27,102 bases of DNA from JALYXS01 sp051003795. GTDB taxonomy: Bacteria > Acidobacteriota > Terriglobia > Bryobacterales > Bryobacteraceae. The notes under the pieces were generated by a model that had not been told where the DNA came from, ran no database searches, and saw only the letters and a program-made list of their open reading frames with translations. The stretch spans positions 1 through 27,102 of the forward strand of contig JBPCKZ010000185.1 in assembly GCA_051003795.1 (NCBI GenBank), in the 5' to 3' direction. Below are positions 1 through 8,307 of the stretch, one piece after another. Every line of letters begins with the position of its first letter. The stretch's first letter is position 1. A program made the translations under genes and the position numbers.

Positions 1-153
1 CGCATGAAAGAAGTAGGCGCGTCTTGCGAAGTGATTCCGGTGAAGGGCGGCGATCATGGGTTGGCTACGTGGGAATCCAGCCCGGAAATGCAGGCCTACA
101 AGAAGCGGATGGTTGCCTGGCTCAAGAGCGCTGTAGCGGGCACTAACCCCTAG
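1..153 (+). CDS. C-terminal end of an alpha/beta hydrolase (partial)
   Basis: The window opens inside a reading frame that runs 50 codons to a TAG at 151-153. The peptide contains Gly-Gly-Asp-His-Gly followed by a helix ending KKRMVAWLK. This is the usual end of alpha/beta hydrolases of the dienelactone hydrolase, acetyl-xylan esterase and prolyl-oligopeptidase type, where the His of the DHG motif is the third member of the Ser-Asp-His triad and the last helix packs on the core. The nucleophile and acid residues lie outside the window, so substrate and subfamily cannot be named. It converges on the minus-strand receptor gene across 39 bases in which I see no clear terminator. Confidence 0.6.
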   Translation, partial: RMKEVGASCEVIPVKGGDHGLATWESSPEMQAYKKRMVAWLKSAVAGTNP

Positions 154-192
154 AAACGAGGGAGTTGCCCGCGCAAAGCCCAAGAGCGCCCT

Positions 193-2700
193 TCAAAAGA
201 TCACTTCAAAATCGCCCCGGTACCGGCGGCGGTAGTTGCCGAAAAAGACCCCGTACTGAGGATCCGCGATGTTCGCGTGCACCGCGAGTGCATTGAAATG
301 ATTGCTGAGATTGAAACAAGTGAGGGAAAGGCGCGCCGTGTATTTCGGGTGAACCTTAAAGTCCTTCAGGAATCGCGCGTCGGCCGAAAAGAAGTTCGGA
401 AACCGGCTCCCGTCGCTATTGGGAATCCCGGAATAGTTCTGCCGCTCATCGAATCGCGCATAGGGGAAGCCATTCCGGTATTCGACGATGGGCAAAATCT
501 GGAAGGTCCACAAAGGGAATTTCAGGCGTCCCCACATCAGAAAGCGGTTTGGCAGGTCCGCCGCCATATTGGAGTACGCGTCCGGGTGAATGAGCGGGCC
601 TGGGAAGTTGCCAAGAAACGTGTCGAAGCTGTTCAAATTGCCTTCGGCGCGGCTACGCGTGTACGAAAGAACGAGTTGCTGGTCGTCGCGCCACGCGAAT
701 TTCGCGGTGATTTCGGCCCGCCGGTACCGGGCGCGCCCATCGCCGTTTAACACGATCTCGTTGGCCGTTCCCAGGATTTCCGGTTCAAATTCCACCAGTC
801 CCACGGAGCGGTTGTCCGTATAAACTCCGCGAATGCGAAGTAGACGCGAAAAGGCGTGTTCCGCTTGGACATTCCATGTAGCGCCGCGCGGCGCGAAACC
901 TCCCGCGACACGTTGCCCGTTTACCAGAAACGATCGCGGTCCGGAGATATTGCCGATCACGTTCGCGAACTGCATCGGAGAAACCGGAACGCCGCCGTCC
1001 GGCGCATAATTCGTGATGATCCTCTCGGGGTAGCGTCCGAACGTGTAGATGTCAAGCGGCAGATGATCGTAAAACTGGCCGTATCCCGCGCGGAACACGG
1101 TTTGTTCGTCGGAAAACGGGGTCCAGGCCACGCCCGCGCGGGGCGCGATGCGAACGCTCGAGGGAAGTCTCTGGTGTTCGAAGCGGCCGCCGTAATCGAA
1201 AGCGACTTTGGAGTTCAACGCCCAGTGGTCCTGCGCAAAGACCGTAAACTCCAAGTCGGTCCGGCTGAACGGAGCCCGGTTCGTGAAGTCGATCCTTTGC
1301 AGTCTCCGGCCTGTCGAGTCGAGGACGTCCACGGGGCGATAGGTAAACTGCCCGTCGTCTCCCGAACCGGTCAACGAAGTTCCAATCTTGACCAGATGAG
1401 TTCCGGCGAGCCGCACCGGCACGGGCGACCACGTTTCCAGCCACTCCGTCCTCCGCGCGGCGCGATTCTGGCCGCCGAAATAGTTGCCCCGAGTGCCTTC
1501 CGGCGTGATAACCATGTCGGCGCTACCCTGCGCGCCAATGAAAACGTTGAAGCGCTGGAAGGAAAGGCTGCTATCGAGGATTCCTCCCAACAAACCGAAA
1601 TGATCGGCCGCTGTTCCGACGTAATTGTGCTGCGCGAAGCTGGGGGTGGCCGGCTGTGGATTGAAGTAATCGAGATTGGCGAAATTAATGTGTTGAGGGC
1701 TGAAATGAAACGTCGCGTTCACGATCTGCTTGGGCGAAATTATCAGGTCGATCTGCGTGAATGAGTTCACCCACTCCTGTTTGGATTCATTGACGGGGAA
1801 CGGCAGCGTACGGGTTGTTTCCCGTTGAAAGTAATATTGCAACGCTGTATTGATATATAAACGCTCGCGGATAATCGGGCCGCCCAACACGCCGCGCGGC
1901 GTCTCATTGCGAATCCCACGCATGTGCCAGCTACGAATTCGGAAATCCGGGAACGGGTCGTTGAGTTCGGCGTGCCACTTCTCTCCGCCGCGGCGGGTCT
2001 CGACGGCGACCACGCCCGCGGTAAACCGGCCGTACTGCGCGAGGAAAGGAGTATTTAAGACCGTCACCGTCTCGATGCTGTCCACGGGGATGGTTTGCCC
2101 GAACTTGCCGGTAGCCGGATCGGTCACGTCGGTCTGATTCACGATCAGGGCGCTGCGGTGCTCGCCGCTGCCGTCGATCTTGAGCTCGCCATCCGGAGTT
2201 CGTACGACGCCCGGAACCAGGGGAAGAGCGTCGGCGACCGTGGCCGGATTTAATGGTAGGGTCTTAACGTCGCTGGGACGCAATTCGTTGGTTTGAGAAG
2301 CGCTCTGCGCCACCGTTGGCGCGGTCGCGGTTACGTCCAGACTGGATTTTTGCGCGCTGATCGTCAGCTCCAAGGTGATTTCCACGTTGGCGGCGCTGGC
2401 GATTTGGACCGTCCGGCCCGCGGATTCAAAGCCCTCTTTGACGGCAGTGACCTTCCAGCCGCCGCATGGCACTTTTTCGAAATCCGCAACACCCAACGTA
2501 CGGGTGGGGCGTTCCGCGATCGGCGCGCCCTCGGCACCGATCCGTACATTGGCATCGAACATCGGGCTGCCTTGAGGATCCACGACGAACGCCCTCAATT
2601 CGCCGGGAATGCATATCTGGCCCGAAGCCGGCGCGGCGGCCAGGATCGAAAGGATCGGGGGCAAGGCGAGGCCGGCCAACCGCTTTATCGATAAACGCAT
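193..2700 (-). CDS. TonB-dependent receptor-like outer-membrane protein (Oar-like, with carboxypeptidase-regulatory-like domain)
   Basis: This 835-residue protein has a signal peptide (MRLSIKRLAGLALPP, cleavage near APASGQ). A carboxypeptidase-regulatory-like beta-sandwich follows at about 33-110, then a plug-like region (about 125-240, with TLPLNPATVADALPLVPGV and the VDSIETVTVLN strand), then a long beta-barrel ending in aromatic FEVIF, the usual outer-membrane assembly signal. The Oar/SusC-like architecture is very common in acidobacteria, and members are thought to import or bind large substrates such as glycans or peptides. No separate TonB box is obvious, so energy coupling is uncertain. 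The partner is not visible; the convergent hydrolase is the only catabolic neighbour. Only a weak AAGG stands about 13 bases before the ATG. The substrate cannot be deduced. Confidence 0.85.
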   Translation of the reverse strand: MRLSIKRLAGLALPPILSILAAAPASGQICIPGELRAFVVDPQGSPMFDANVRIGAEGAPIAERPTRTLGVADFEKVPCGGWKVTAVKEGFESAGRTVQIASAANVEITLELTISAQKSSLDVTATAPTVAQSASQTNELRPSDVKTLPLNPATVADALPLVPGVVRTPDGELKIDGSGEHRSALIVNQTDVTDPATGKFGQTIPVDSIETVTVLNTPFLAQYGRFTAGVVAVETRRGGEKWHAELNDPFPDFRIRSWHMRGIRNETPRGVLGGPIIRERLYINTALQYYFQRETTRTLPFPVNESKQEWVNSFTQIDLIISPKQIVNATFHFSPQHINFANLDYFNPQPATPSFAQHNYVGTAADHFGLLGGILDSSLSFQRFNVFIGAQGSADMVITPEGTRGNYFGGQNRAARRTEWLETWSPVPVRLAGTHLVKIGTSLTGSGDDGQFTYRPVDVLDSTGRRLQRIDFTNRAPFSRTDLEFTVFAQDHWALNSKVAFDYGGRFEHQRLPSSVRIAPRAGVAWTPFSDEQTVFRAGYGQFYDHLPLDIYTFGRYPERIITNYAPDGGVPVSPMQFANVIGNISGPRSFLVNGQRVAGGFAPRGATWNVQAEHAFSRLLRIRGVYTDNRSVGLVEFEPEILGTANEIVLNGDGRARYRRAEITAKFAWRDDQQLVLSYTRSRAEGNLNSFDTFLGNFPGPLIHPDAYSNMAADLPNRFLMWGRLKFPLWTFQILPIVEYRNGFPYARFDERQNYSGIPNSDGSRFPNFFSADARFLKDFKVHPKYTARLSLTCFNLSNHFNALAVHANIADPQYGVFFGNYRRRYRGDFEVIF

Positions 2701-2803
2701 GCCGAAAGTTCGCCTTAGAGAGACAAGCGGATCTTACCGGCGCAACGCGGCCGTGCAGTTTCTGGAATCTCAAGATGGGGCGTAGGTAATATTGAAGCAC
2801 ACG

Positions 2804-4186
2804 TTACATCAATCCCCACCCCGCTTCCGGCTCCAAGACCTTAACCTTCGCGGCCAGGGTCGTGCGTTTCAAGCGCAGCATGTCCGCCGCCATCTTCTTG
2901 TTGCCGCCGGTCTTGCGAAGTGCCTGCGAAAGAATACTCCTCTCGAAATGGTTCACCGTTTCCTCGAAATCGAGCCCGTAATCCGGGACGGCGATCGTCG
3001 GGTTCGGGTTCGGCTCCGAACACTTGGCCAGTGCCGGTCCAGGCAGCGGAAAATCGCCCGGGTAAAGCATGGCGCGTTCGCCGCTCAGCACGACCGCCAT
3101 CTCGACCGCGTTTTCGAGTTGGCGCACATTCCCCGGCCATGCATAGGCGCTCAGCCGATCGATTGTCTCCCGGGAGATTTTCTTGAGCGGAAGGGATTCC
3201 GCCCGGCAGATCTTGCGGATGAAGTGTTGGGTCAGAATCGGAATATCGCTCAACCGCGTCCGCAGCGCCGGCATCTCGATCGGCACCACGTTCAGCCGGT
3301 AATAGAGGTCTTCCCGGAAGCTTCCCGCACGGACTCTCGCCGCCAGGTCCACGTTCGATGCCGCAATCACGCGCACATCCACCTTAATGGTTTTCGAGCT
3401 GCCCAGCCGCTGAAACTCGCGCTCTTGCAGAACGCGCAGCAGTTTGGCCTGCAATTCCATGGGAAGGTCGCCGATTTCGTCGAGAAACAGCGTGCCGTTG
3501 TGGGCCTGCTCGAAACGCCCGATCCGGTGCTGCTGCGCCCCGGTGAACGCGCCCCGCACATGCCCGAACAACTCCGCTTCCAGTAGATTTTCGGGCAGCG
3601 CGCTGCAATTGATCGCCACCAGCGGCACGGCGGCCCGCGGCCCAGCCGAATGAATCGCGCGAGCCATCACTTCCTTTCCCGTCCCCGTTTCGCCATGTAT
3701 CAGGACGGTGCAGCGCCGCTTCCCGATCAGGCGAACGATTTGCGAAACCTGCTGGATTGCGCGGCTTTCCCCCACCAGGAACTGTTTCCATGGATCGGAG
3801 GACGCCGGAGGCCCGTTGCGATCCTCGATCGCGCATTCCAGGTCGAGCAAGAGGTCATCCGGATCGAACGCTTCGCCAACGAATTGGTGCGCGCCCAACT
3901 TAGTCAATCGCACGGCATCGGCCAGGGTGCCGCCCGAATCGCGGATGAATACGGGCAGATGCGCATCGATTCGCTGCACTTCTTCGAGCAACTCGGCCGG
4001 CAGCCAATCCCGGCAGGGAAAATTGCCGAAGGCGGCGTTCACCGGGGCGGTCCTCAACCGGCTTAACGCGTTCGGAATGTCCGCGACGATTTCAAGATCA
4101 TACCCGCTCAACCGCTCCCTCATGGCGTTTTCATGCGCATCGGATTGCCCGCTGGCGATCCATAAGACGGTTTGGAATTTGGACAT
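2804..4186 (-). CDS. Sigma-54-dependent transcriptional activator with degenerate receiver domain
   Basis: This 460-residue bacterial enhancer-binding protein has three parts. Residues 1-125 have a receiver-like fold. An AAA+ domain covers about 137-370, with Walker A GETGTGK (165-171), the sigma-54 contact loop GAFTGA (212-217) and Walker B GTLFLDEIGD (231-240). A Fis-type helix-turn-helix lies at about 415-455 (GGNKKMAADML). The receiver looks inactive: where the phospho-accepting Asp is expected the sequence reads AAFGNFP (51-57), and the usual Lys before the last helix is replaced (FVGEAFDPDDLL). That resembles FleQ/FlrA-type flagellar regulators, which are not controlled by phosphorylation. 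Divergent placement next to fliA suggests a flagellar regulator, but this is inference; a generic NtrC-family regulator is the alternative. No Shine-Dalgarno is visible before the ATG. Confidence 0.87.
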   Translation of the reverse strand: MSKFQTVLWIASGQSDAHENAMRERLSGYDLEIVADIPNALSRLRTAPVNAAFGNFPCRDWLPAELLEEVQRIDAHLPVFIRDSGGTLADAVRLTKLGAHQFVGEAFDPDDLLLDLECAIEDRNGPPASSDPWKQFLVGESRAIQQVSQIVRLIGKRRCTVLIHGETGTGKEVMARAIHSAGPRAAVPLVAINCSALPENLLEAELFGHVRGAFTGAQQHRIGRFEQAHNGTLFLDEIGDLPMELQAKLLRVLQEREFQRLGSSKTIKVDVRVIAASNVDLAARVRAGSFREDLYYRLNVVPIEMPALRTRLSDIPILTQHFIRKICRAESLPLKKISRETIDRLSAYAWPGNVRQLENAVEMAVVLSGERAMLYPGDFPLPGPALAKCSEPNPNPTIAVPDYGLDFEETVNHFERSILSQALRKTGGNKKMAADMLRLKRTTLAAKVKVLEPEAGWGLM

Positions 4187-4383
4187 GGATTCGAACTTGT
4201 ATGTCCATCGGCGGAAAATGCCGAAGCTTTACTCTAATTTGTTGATAGCACGGCAGATTGATGGGGCTACCGCGCGTTTTCGGGCGCAATAGCTCCGGGT
4301 AGGCGTATTCCAGTGTATCTCCTTCAATTTGTTAGAGATACTCCGAGGAAGTTGCTAGTGAATGCCCGATTTAACTGAGAGCC

Positions 4384-4400
4384 TTCGGGCCAAACCCGAA
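4384..4400. promoter_or_regulatory. Inverted repeat upstream of fliA
   Basis: Within the 248-base gap between the divergent activator and fliA, TTCGGG (4384-4389) and CCCGAA (4395-4400) form a 6-bp stem with a 5-base loop, 34 bases before the fliA ATG. It could be an operator or an mRNA hairpin in the leader. No T-tract follows, so a terminator is unlikely. The octamer AATTTGTT also occurs twice in this gap (4236-4243 and 4326-4333). I found no sigma-54 element of the TGGCAC-N5-TTGC form on the plus strand of the gap. Confidence 0.3.
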
Positions 4401-4434
4401 CCAACCTTATTCAACGCGAACCACATACCCTCAG

Positions 4435-5226
4435 ATGTCGATCGAGACCTGTGCTGAGCTTTCCGAGTCCCCGGCAAGCAGGCCAAATCGGAGAGATTAC
4501 GATCCGGAAGAAGTCGATAAGCTCGTGTTGCAGTATTTGCCCCTGGTTAAATCGATTGCCCGCCGTGTGTTTACCAGTTTGCCGCCGCACGCGGCCGTGG
4601 AGGTCGCGGATCTGGCGCAGGCCGGGTACATCGGCCTTGTAAACGCCAGCCGTTCGTATAAGCCCGACGTAAAGGTTCCATTTGCAACCTATGCCCGGTA
4701 CCGGATTCGGGGCGAGATTCTCGACAGTTTGCGAAAGCTGGACTGCGCTTCGCGCAACTTGCGCCAGTGGCAGAAACAAATGGAATCGAAATCGCGGGAT
4801 TTGTCCGCGTCTTTGCAGCGCGATCCCACCGAGGAGGAAATCGGAGAAGGATTAGGGATTGGGATTTCGCAGGTTCGGGAAAAGAAGCTGAAACTACGTT
4901 TCGCCGGAGCCTGCTCGGGCGCCACCTCGGGTCCCGAGGACCCCGATAAATTCTGGATGGAGCAGCCGAGCCCGCCAGACACCCGGCCCGACACCATGCG
5001 CGCGCGGGAAGAGATGAAACAAGTGTTGGCGCTGGCGATCCACTCACTCCCCAACCGGTCGCGCGAGGTGATTGTGCTGTACTACTCCAATGAACTGACG
5101 ATGAAGCAGATCGGGGAAGTGCTTCGCGTGAACGAAAGCCGCGTGTCGCAGATCCATAAGTGCGCTTTGAAAATCATGGCGCGGACATTACGGTCGACCG
5201 GTATTTCGTCCAGCACCGACGTCTAA
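4435..5226 (+). CDS. fliA: RNA polymerase sigma-28 factor FliA (flagellar/motility sigma)
   Basis: This 263-residue sigma-70-family protein directs transcription of late flagellar genes. Region 2 runs from DPEEVDKLVLQYLPLVKSIA through DLAQAGYIGLVNA and PFATYARYRIRGEILDSLR. Region 3 contains the DPTEEEIGEGLG segment. Region 4 holds LPNRSREVIVLYY followed by the helix-turn-helix LTMKQIGEVLRVNESRVSQIH. The absence of region 1.1, the RGEILDSLR motif and the length fit the FliA/WhiG group. The immediately downstream flgM confirms the role. The ATG has no recognisable Shine-Dalgarno and there is no better start downstream without losing conserved region 2, so translation may be weak or leader-controlled. 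Confidence 0.93.
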   Translation: MSIETCAELSESPASRPNRRDYDPEEVDKLVLQYLPLVKSIARRVFTSLPPHAAVEVADLAQAGYIGLVNASRSYKPDVKVPFATYARYRIRGEILDSLRKLDCASRNLRQWQKQMESKSRDLSASLQRDPTEEEIGEGLGIGISQVREKKLKLRFAGACSGATSGPEDPDKFWMEQPSPPDTRPDTMRAREEMKQVLALAIHSLPNRSREVIVLYYSNELTMKQIGEVLRVNESRVSQIHKCALKIMARTLRSTGISSSTDV

Positions 5227-5240
5227 ATTTTAATTTTTTC

Positions 5241-5268
5241 TAAACTTTTCTCATATCCCGCCCGATAA
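5241..5268 (+). promoter_or_regulatory. Sigma-28 (FliA) promoter for flgM-flgN-flgK-flgL
   Basis: TAAA at 5241-5244 and CCCGATAA at 5261-5268 are separated by 16 bases, close to the known sigma-28 consensus TAAA-N15-GCCGATAA; the -10 element matches 7 of 8 bases. It lies in the 64-base gap between the fliA stop and the flgM ATG at 5291. The expected transcript start near 5275 leaves a short leader carrying the flgM ribosome-binding site AGGGAGA (5277-5283). The promoter would put flgM and the hook-associated genes under FliA control. Confidence 0.72.
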
Positions 5269-5290
5269 GGAACTGTAGGGAGAGTCAGCC

Positions 5291-5599
5291 ATGAGAATCG
5301 ACGATCTGAACGTAGCGGCAAATGGCGCTTCGACGCGCGCCGGGGCCGTTGAGACAACGTCCGTCCAACTCTCCGGATCGAAAGCGGAGCGGGCGGCGGC
5401 CGGGCCGGGCGGCGGCGATAGTGTCGAACTCTCGGGATTATCCCGAATTCTGCAAGCGAGCGCGAGCCAGCGGGACGAGCGGGTCCAAAGTTTGTCCGCG
5501 CAAGTCCGCGGAGGCAGTTACAAGGTCGATGCAAATGCGGTAAGCAGGTCGCTTATTCAAGAGACATTGGCTAGCAGCGCGTTGGGTTCCCATGCCTGA
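5291..5599 (+). CDS. flgM: Anti-sigma-28 factor FlgM
   Basis: This 102-residue protein binds FliA in the cytoplasm and keeps it inactive until the hook-basal body is complete, when FlgM is exported. The N-terminal half is low in hydrophobic residues (Ala, Gly, Ser, Thr), as expected for the disordered part of FlgM. The C-terminal sigma-binding half has the family pattern: SVELSGLSRILQ (about 47-58), RVQSLSAQVRGGSYKVDANAV, then SRSLIQETL. It has a strong ribosome-binding site and overlaps the next gene by 8 bases. A sigma-28 promoter immediately upstream gives the usual negative feedback loop. Confidence 0.88.
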   Translation: MRIDDLNVAANGASTRAGAVETTSVQLSGSKAERAAAGPGGGDSVELSGLSRILQASASQRDERVQSLSAQVRGGSYKVDANAVSRSLIQETLASSALGSHA

Positions 5600-5948
5600 G
5601 CAAGCGTTGTTTGACCGGGCGGATCGGGCCATGGAGGCAGCCACGGTCTTACTCTTGGCTCCGGACGCTCGCAATCTGGATTCCGCGCGGGCGCTGCTGC
5701 AAGATGCCGCGGGCGCGCTGGTTGGTTTGAAATCGGCCGACCCCTCCCCGAATTTGCCCGGACATGTTTCATCCGCACTGATGCAGGGCTTACATCGGAA
5801 GGTCGGGATGCTCGATCGTTTGCTCAAGTCAGCCAACGCGTTCCATGGGGGTACTGCGATAGCAGTGGGCAGGTTGAGCGCGGTTTATTCTCCTGGCGGG
5901 CGGATGACGCCGCCCTCTCGAACCAGCCGGGTTTCGGTGGCTGGATAG
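5592..5948 (+). CDS. Probable FlgN-type flagellar export chaperone
   Basis: This 118-residue, mostly alpha-helical protein is encoded between flgM and flgK, the usual place of flgN, whose product is the export chaperone for FlgK and FlgL. Its start overlaps flgM by 8 bases and its stop is 2 bases before flgK, so the genes are translationally linked. Helical segments cover about 3-50 and 56-88, and the last 30 residues are Gly/Ser/Arg-rich. It is shorter than typical FlgN (about 140 residues) and I see no decisive FlgN signature, so the call rests on position and helix content. Confidence 0.55.
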   Translation: MPEQALFDRADRAMEAATVLLLAPDARNLDSARALLQDAAGALVGLKSADPSPNLPGHVSSALMQGLHRKVGMLDRLLKSANAFHGGTAIAVGRLSAVYSPGGRMTPPSRTSRVSVAG

Positions 5949-5950
5949 CC

Positions 5951-7390
5951 ATGTCCAGCCTCTTTGCATCTTTAGGCTCCTCAAGCGGGGCACTAGCGGC
6001 CTTCGAACGCGTTCTCGACGTAACGCAAAATAATGTAAGCAATGCGTCCACTCCGGGCTACGCGGCGCAACGAGCGGTGCTTCAAGCCCAATCGTTCGAT
6101 CCGGGCCAGGGATTGCCCGGCGGAGTTGCCGCAGTCGAGATCGCGAGCACGCGCGATCAGTATGCCGAACAGTCGGTTCGCGGGCAAGTGAGTTCGCTCG
6201 GCTACGCCCAGCAGCAAACGACATCTCTCACCGGCATCCAAAGTAATTTCGATATCTCCGGGCAGTCGGGGATTCCAGGCGCGCTCAACGAACTGCTTCA
6301 AAGCTTCTCGGCCTTGAGTGTCGCGCCCAACGATCAGGCCTCGCGCGATTCGGTGATTGCGAACGCGCAGAAAGTGGTCGACGCGTTCCACCAAACCGAT
6401 ACGGCTCTCTCGCAAGCTTCCGCCGATACCGACCGGCAGTTGCAATCGACCGTGGGGCAGATCAATAACCTGGCCGGCAAGCTCCAGCAATACAATGTCG
6501 AACGGAAGCGCAGCTCGTCGCCAAACGCCGGTTTGGACGCCAAAGTCCAAAGCACGCTCGAAGACCTATCCCAGCTTGCCGATATTTCGACCACCGTGGC
6601 CGCCGATGGGACGACGACAGTGTTGTTGGGCGGGCAAACGCCACTCGTCGTGGGCTCCACCAACTATTCGGTGCAGGTTGCCGTCACGCCGCCGGGCGGC
6701 ACTGCTCCTCTGTATCCCGGTGGCACTCCCGCAGTCCAACTTCAGGACCAGAACGGCCGGAACATCACTTCCCAGGTCACGAATGGAACGCTAGGGTCGC
6801 TTCTCCAAACCCGTAACACCACGCTCGCCGGTCTTCGCGGCGACGGCACGCAACCCGGCACGTTGAACCGTTTTGCCAAGGGCTTCGCCGACCGGGTAAA
6901 CGCCATCTTAACCAGCGGCCAGATTCCCGGTAATCCGAACCCGCAGCCCGGCGTCGCGCTATTCACTTACGATGCAACGGACGATACAGCCGCCGGCCGA
7001 AGCCTCGCCGTGAACCCCGCCATCTCGTCCCAAACGATTGCGGCCGCCGATCCTGGGCCGCCCCCTTCGAGCAACGGAATCGCGGTGCGGCTTGCCGCTT
7101 TGGCGCAGCCGTCCGCCGCCGCCGACAAAATCGACAATGCCAGCTTCACCGAATTCTACGGGGCAATCGCCGGCGGCGTTGGCCGGCAGTTGTCGGACGC
7201 TCGCGAAGGGAACGATTTGCAGACCAATCTCGTCGCTCAGTCCCGCAGCTTGCGCAATCAAATATCGGGCGTTTCGCTCGACCGGGAAGCGGTGCAAATA
7301 GTCCAATTCCAGAAGGCCTACGAAGCGACCGCGCGCCTGGTAACCATTCTGGACGAACTGACGCAGGCCACCGTGGACATAATTAAATGA
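5951..7390 (+). CDS. flgK: Flagellar hook-associated protein 1, FlgK
   Basis: This 479-residue protein is the first hook-filament junction protein, exported by the flagellar type III system and polymerised at the hook tip. The N-terminal axial helix carries the rod/hook-family motif VTQNNVSNASTPGYAAQR (about 25-42), and the C-terminal axial helix reads SLDREAVQIVQFQKAYEATA then LVTILDELTQATVDIIK. The middle part (about 170-400) is divergent and rich in Gly, Thr and Pro, as usual for the exposed domains. Length is near the short end of the family (E. coli about 547). It overlaps flgL through ATGA at 7387-7390. Confidence 0.93.
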   Translation: MSSLFASLGSSSGALAAFERVLDVTQNNVSNASTPGYAAQRAVLQAQSFDPGQGLPGGVAAVEIASTRDQYAEQSVRGQVSSLGYAQQQTTSLTGIQSNFDISGQSGIPGALNELLQSFSALSVAPNDQASRDSVIANAQKVVDAFHQTDTALSQASADTDRQLQSTVGQINNLAGKLQQYNVERKRSSSPNAGLDAKVQSTLEDLSQLADISTTVAADGTTTVLLGGQTPLVVGSTNYSVQVAVTPPGGTAPLYPGGTPAVQLQDQNGRNITSQVTNGTLGSLLQTRNTTLAGLRGDGTQPGTLNRFAKGFADRVNAILTSGQIPGNPNPQPGVALFTYDATDDTAAGRSLAVNPAISSQTIAAADPGPPPSSNGIAVRLAALAQPSAAADKIDNASFTEFYGAIAGGVGRQLSDAREGNDLQTNLVAQSRSLRNQISGVSLDREAVQIVQFQKAYEATARLVTILDELTQATVDIIK

Positions 7391-8307
7391 GTACGACCAT
7401 CGATCCCTCGGGCGAGCAGTTTCTGGCCGACCTTTCGCGCGTGCAAGCCACCTTCGCCCGCGCCCAACGCCAGGTTACATCGGGCCTCAAAGTTTCCGAA
7501 GCGTCCGACGCGCCGGATCGGATTGGAGCATTGCTGCAACTGCAAGCCAACCTGGGGCGCAACACGCAGATCCAAAGCAATCTGGGCCTGGTGAAAACGG
7601 ATGTCGATACAGCCGAGCAGACGGTCGGACAAGTCATTCAACTCGCCGATCAAGCGGCCGGTTTCGCCGCCCAGGGCGCGAACTCGACGCAAACCGCGGA
7701 TAGCAGGCTGGTGCTGGCTCAACAAGTCCAGGGGATCCAAGAGCAGCTCGTCTCGCTCACCCAGGCAAACGTGCAGGGCCGGTTCATCTTCGGGGGAGAT
7801 GCCGATCAGGTTGCCCCGTACCAATTGGATTTGACCAGTCCAAACGGGGTGATCCGGGCAAATCGGACGTCCGCAACCAGGCAGATCGAAGATCCGGCGG
7901 GGGGCACATTCATCGTCGCCAAGACGGCTCAGGACTTGTTCGATCGGCGAAACCCGGACGACACCTTCGCCCCCGACAATCTGTTTGTCGGCCTGAACGA
8001 CTTGCGTGTAGCCTTAACGGCGAATAATCCGGCTGGAATCCAGACCGCCATCACGGAACTCCGTCAGGCGACGAGCTACGTCAACACGCAGCAGGCCTTT
8101 TATGGAGGAGTTCAGAATCGGATTGCCGCCGCCACGGCGTTCGCGGCCCGGAACGATACATCGCTGCGGACCCAGCTTTCGGCCGGCCGGGATGCGGATA
8201 TTGCCGCCGCGGCGATTGATTTGACGAGCAGTCAAACGCAACTGCAAGCGGCGTTCGACGCCCGCGCCAAAACGCCCAAAACCAGCCTGTTCGATTTTCT
8301 TGCATGA
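7387..8307 (+). CDS. flgL: Flagellar hook-associated protein 3, FlgL
   Basis: This 306-residue protein is the second hook-filament junction protein, related to flagellin. The N-terminal flagellin-like helix is visible (RVQATFARAQRQVTSGLKVS, then SDAPDRIGALLQLQANLGRN, about residues 15-62). The C-terminal helix has the family ending DIAAAAIDLTSSQTQLQAAF followed by SLFDFLA. A variable central region contains the FlgL-typical NVQGRFIFGGDADQVAPY. It is translationally coupled to flgK by a 4-base overlap and closes the operon: the next gene converges 16 bases away. No flagellin gene is present in the window. Confidence 0.92.
   Translation: MSTTIDPSGEQFLADLSRVQATFARAQRQVTSGLKVSEASDAPDRIGALLQLQANLGRNTQIQSNLGLVKTDVDTAEQTVGQVIQLADQAAGFAAQGANSTQTADSRLVLAQQVQGIQEQLVSLTQANVQGRFIFGGDADQVAPYQLDLTSPNGVIRANRTSATRQIEDPAGGTFIVAKTAQDLFDRRNPDDTFAPDNLFVGLNDLRVALTANNPAGIQTAITELRQATSYVNTQQAFYGGVQNRIAAATAFAARNDTSLRTQLSAGRDADIAAAAIDLTSSQTQLQAAFDARAKTPKTSLFDFLA

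Noticed and set aside
856..1764. Long plus-strand open frame (302 codons) opposite the receptor gene
   Set aside because: It is a high-GC shadow of the receptor gene, Arg-rich, with no recognisable domain.
4260..4360. Sigma-54 promoter before fliA
   Set aside because: TTGCT at 4351-4355 has no TGG element at the required distance, and the TGGGGC at 4261-4266 lacks a TTGC partner.
4942..4952. Second CCCGATAA (sigma-28 -10-like) inside fliA
   Set aside because: There is no TAAA element about 15 bases upstream and it lies within a conserved coding region.
5187..5240. Intrinsic terminator after fliA (CGGTCGACCG palindrome, then a T-rich stretch)
   Set aside because: The palindrome (5191-5200) has no loop and lies within the coding end, 26 bases before the T-rich stretch. 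The intervening stems are only 4 bp.
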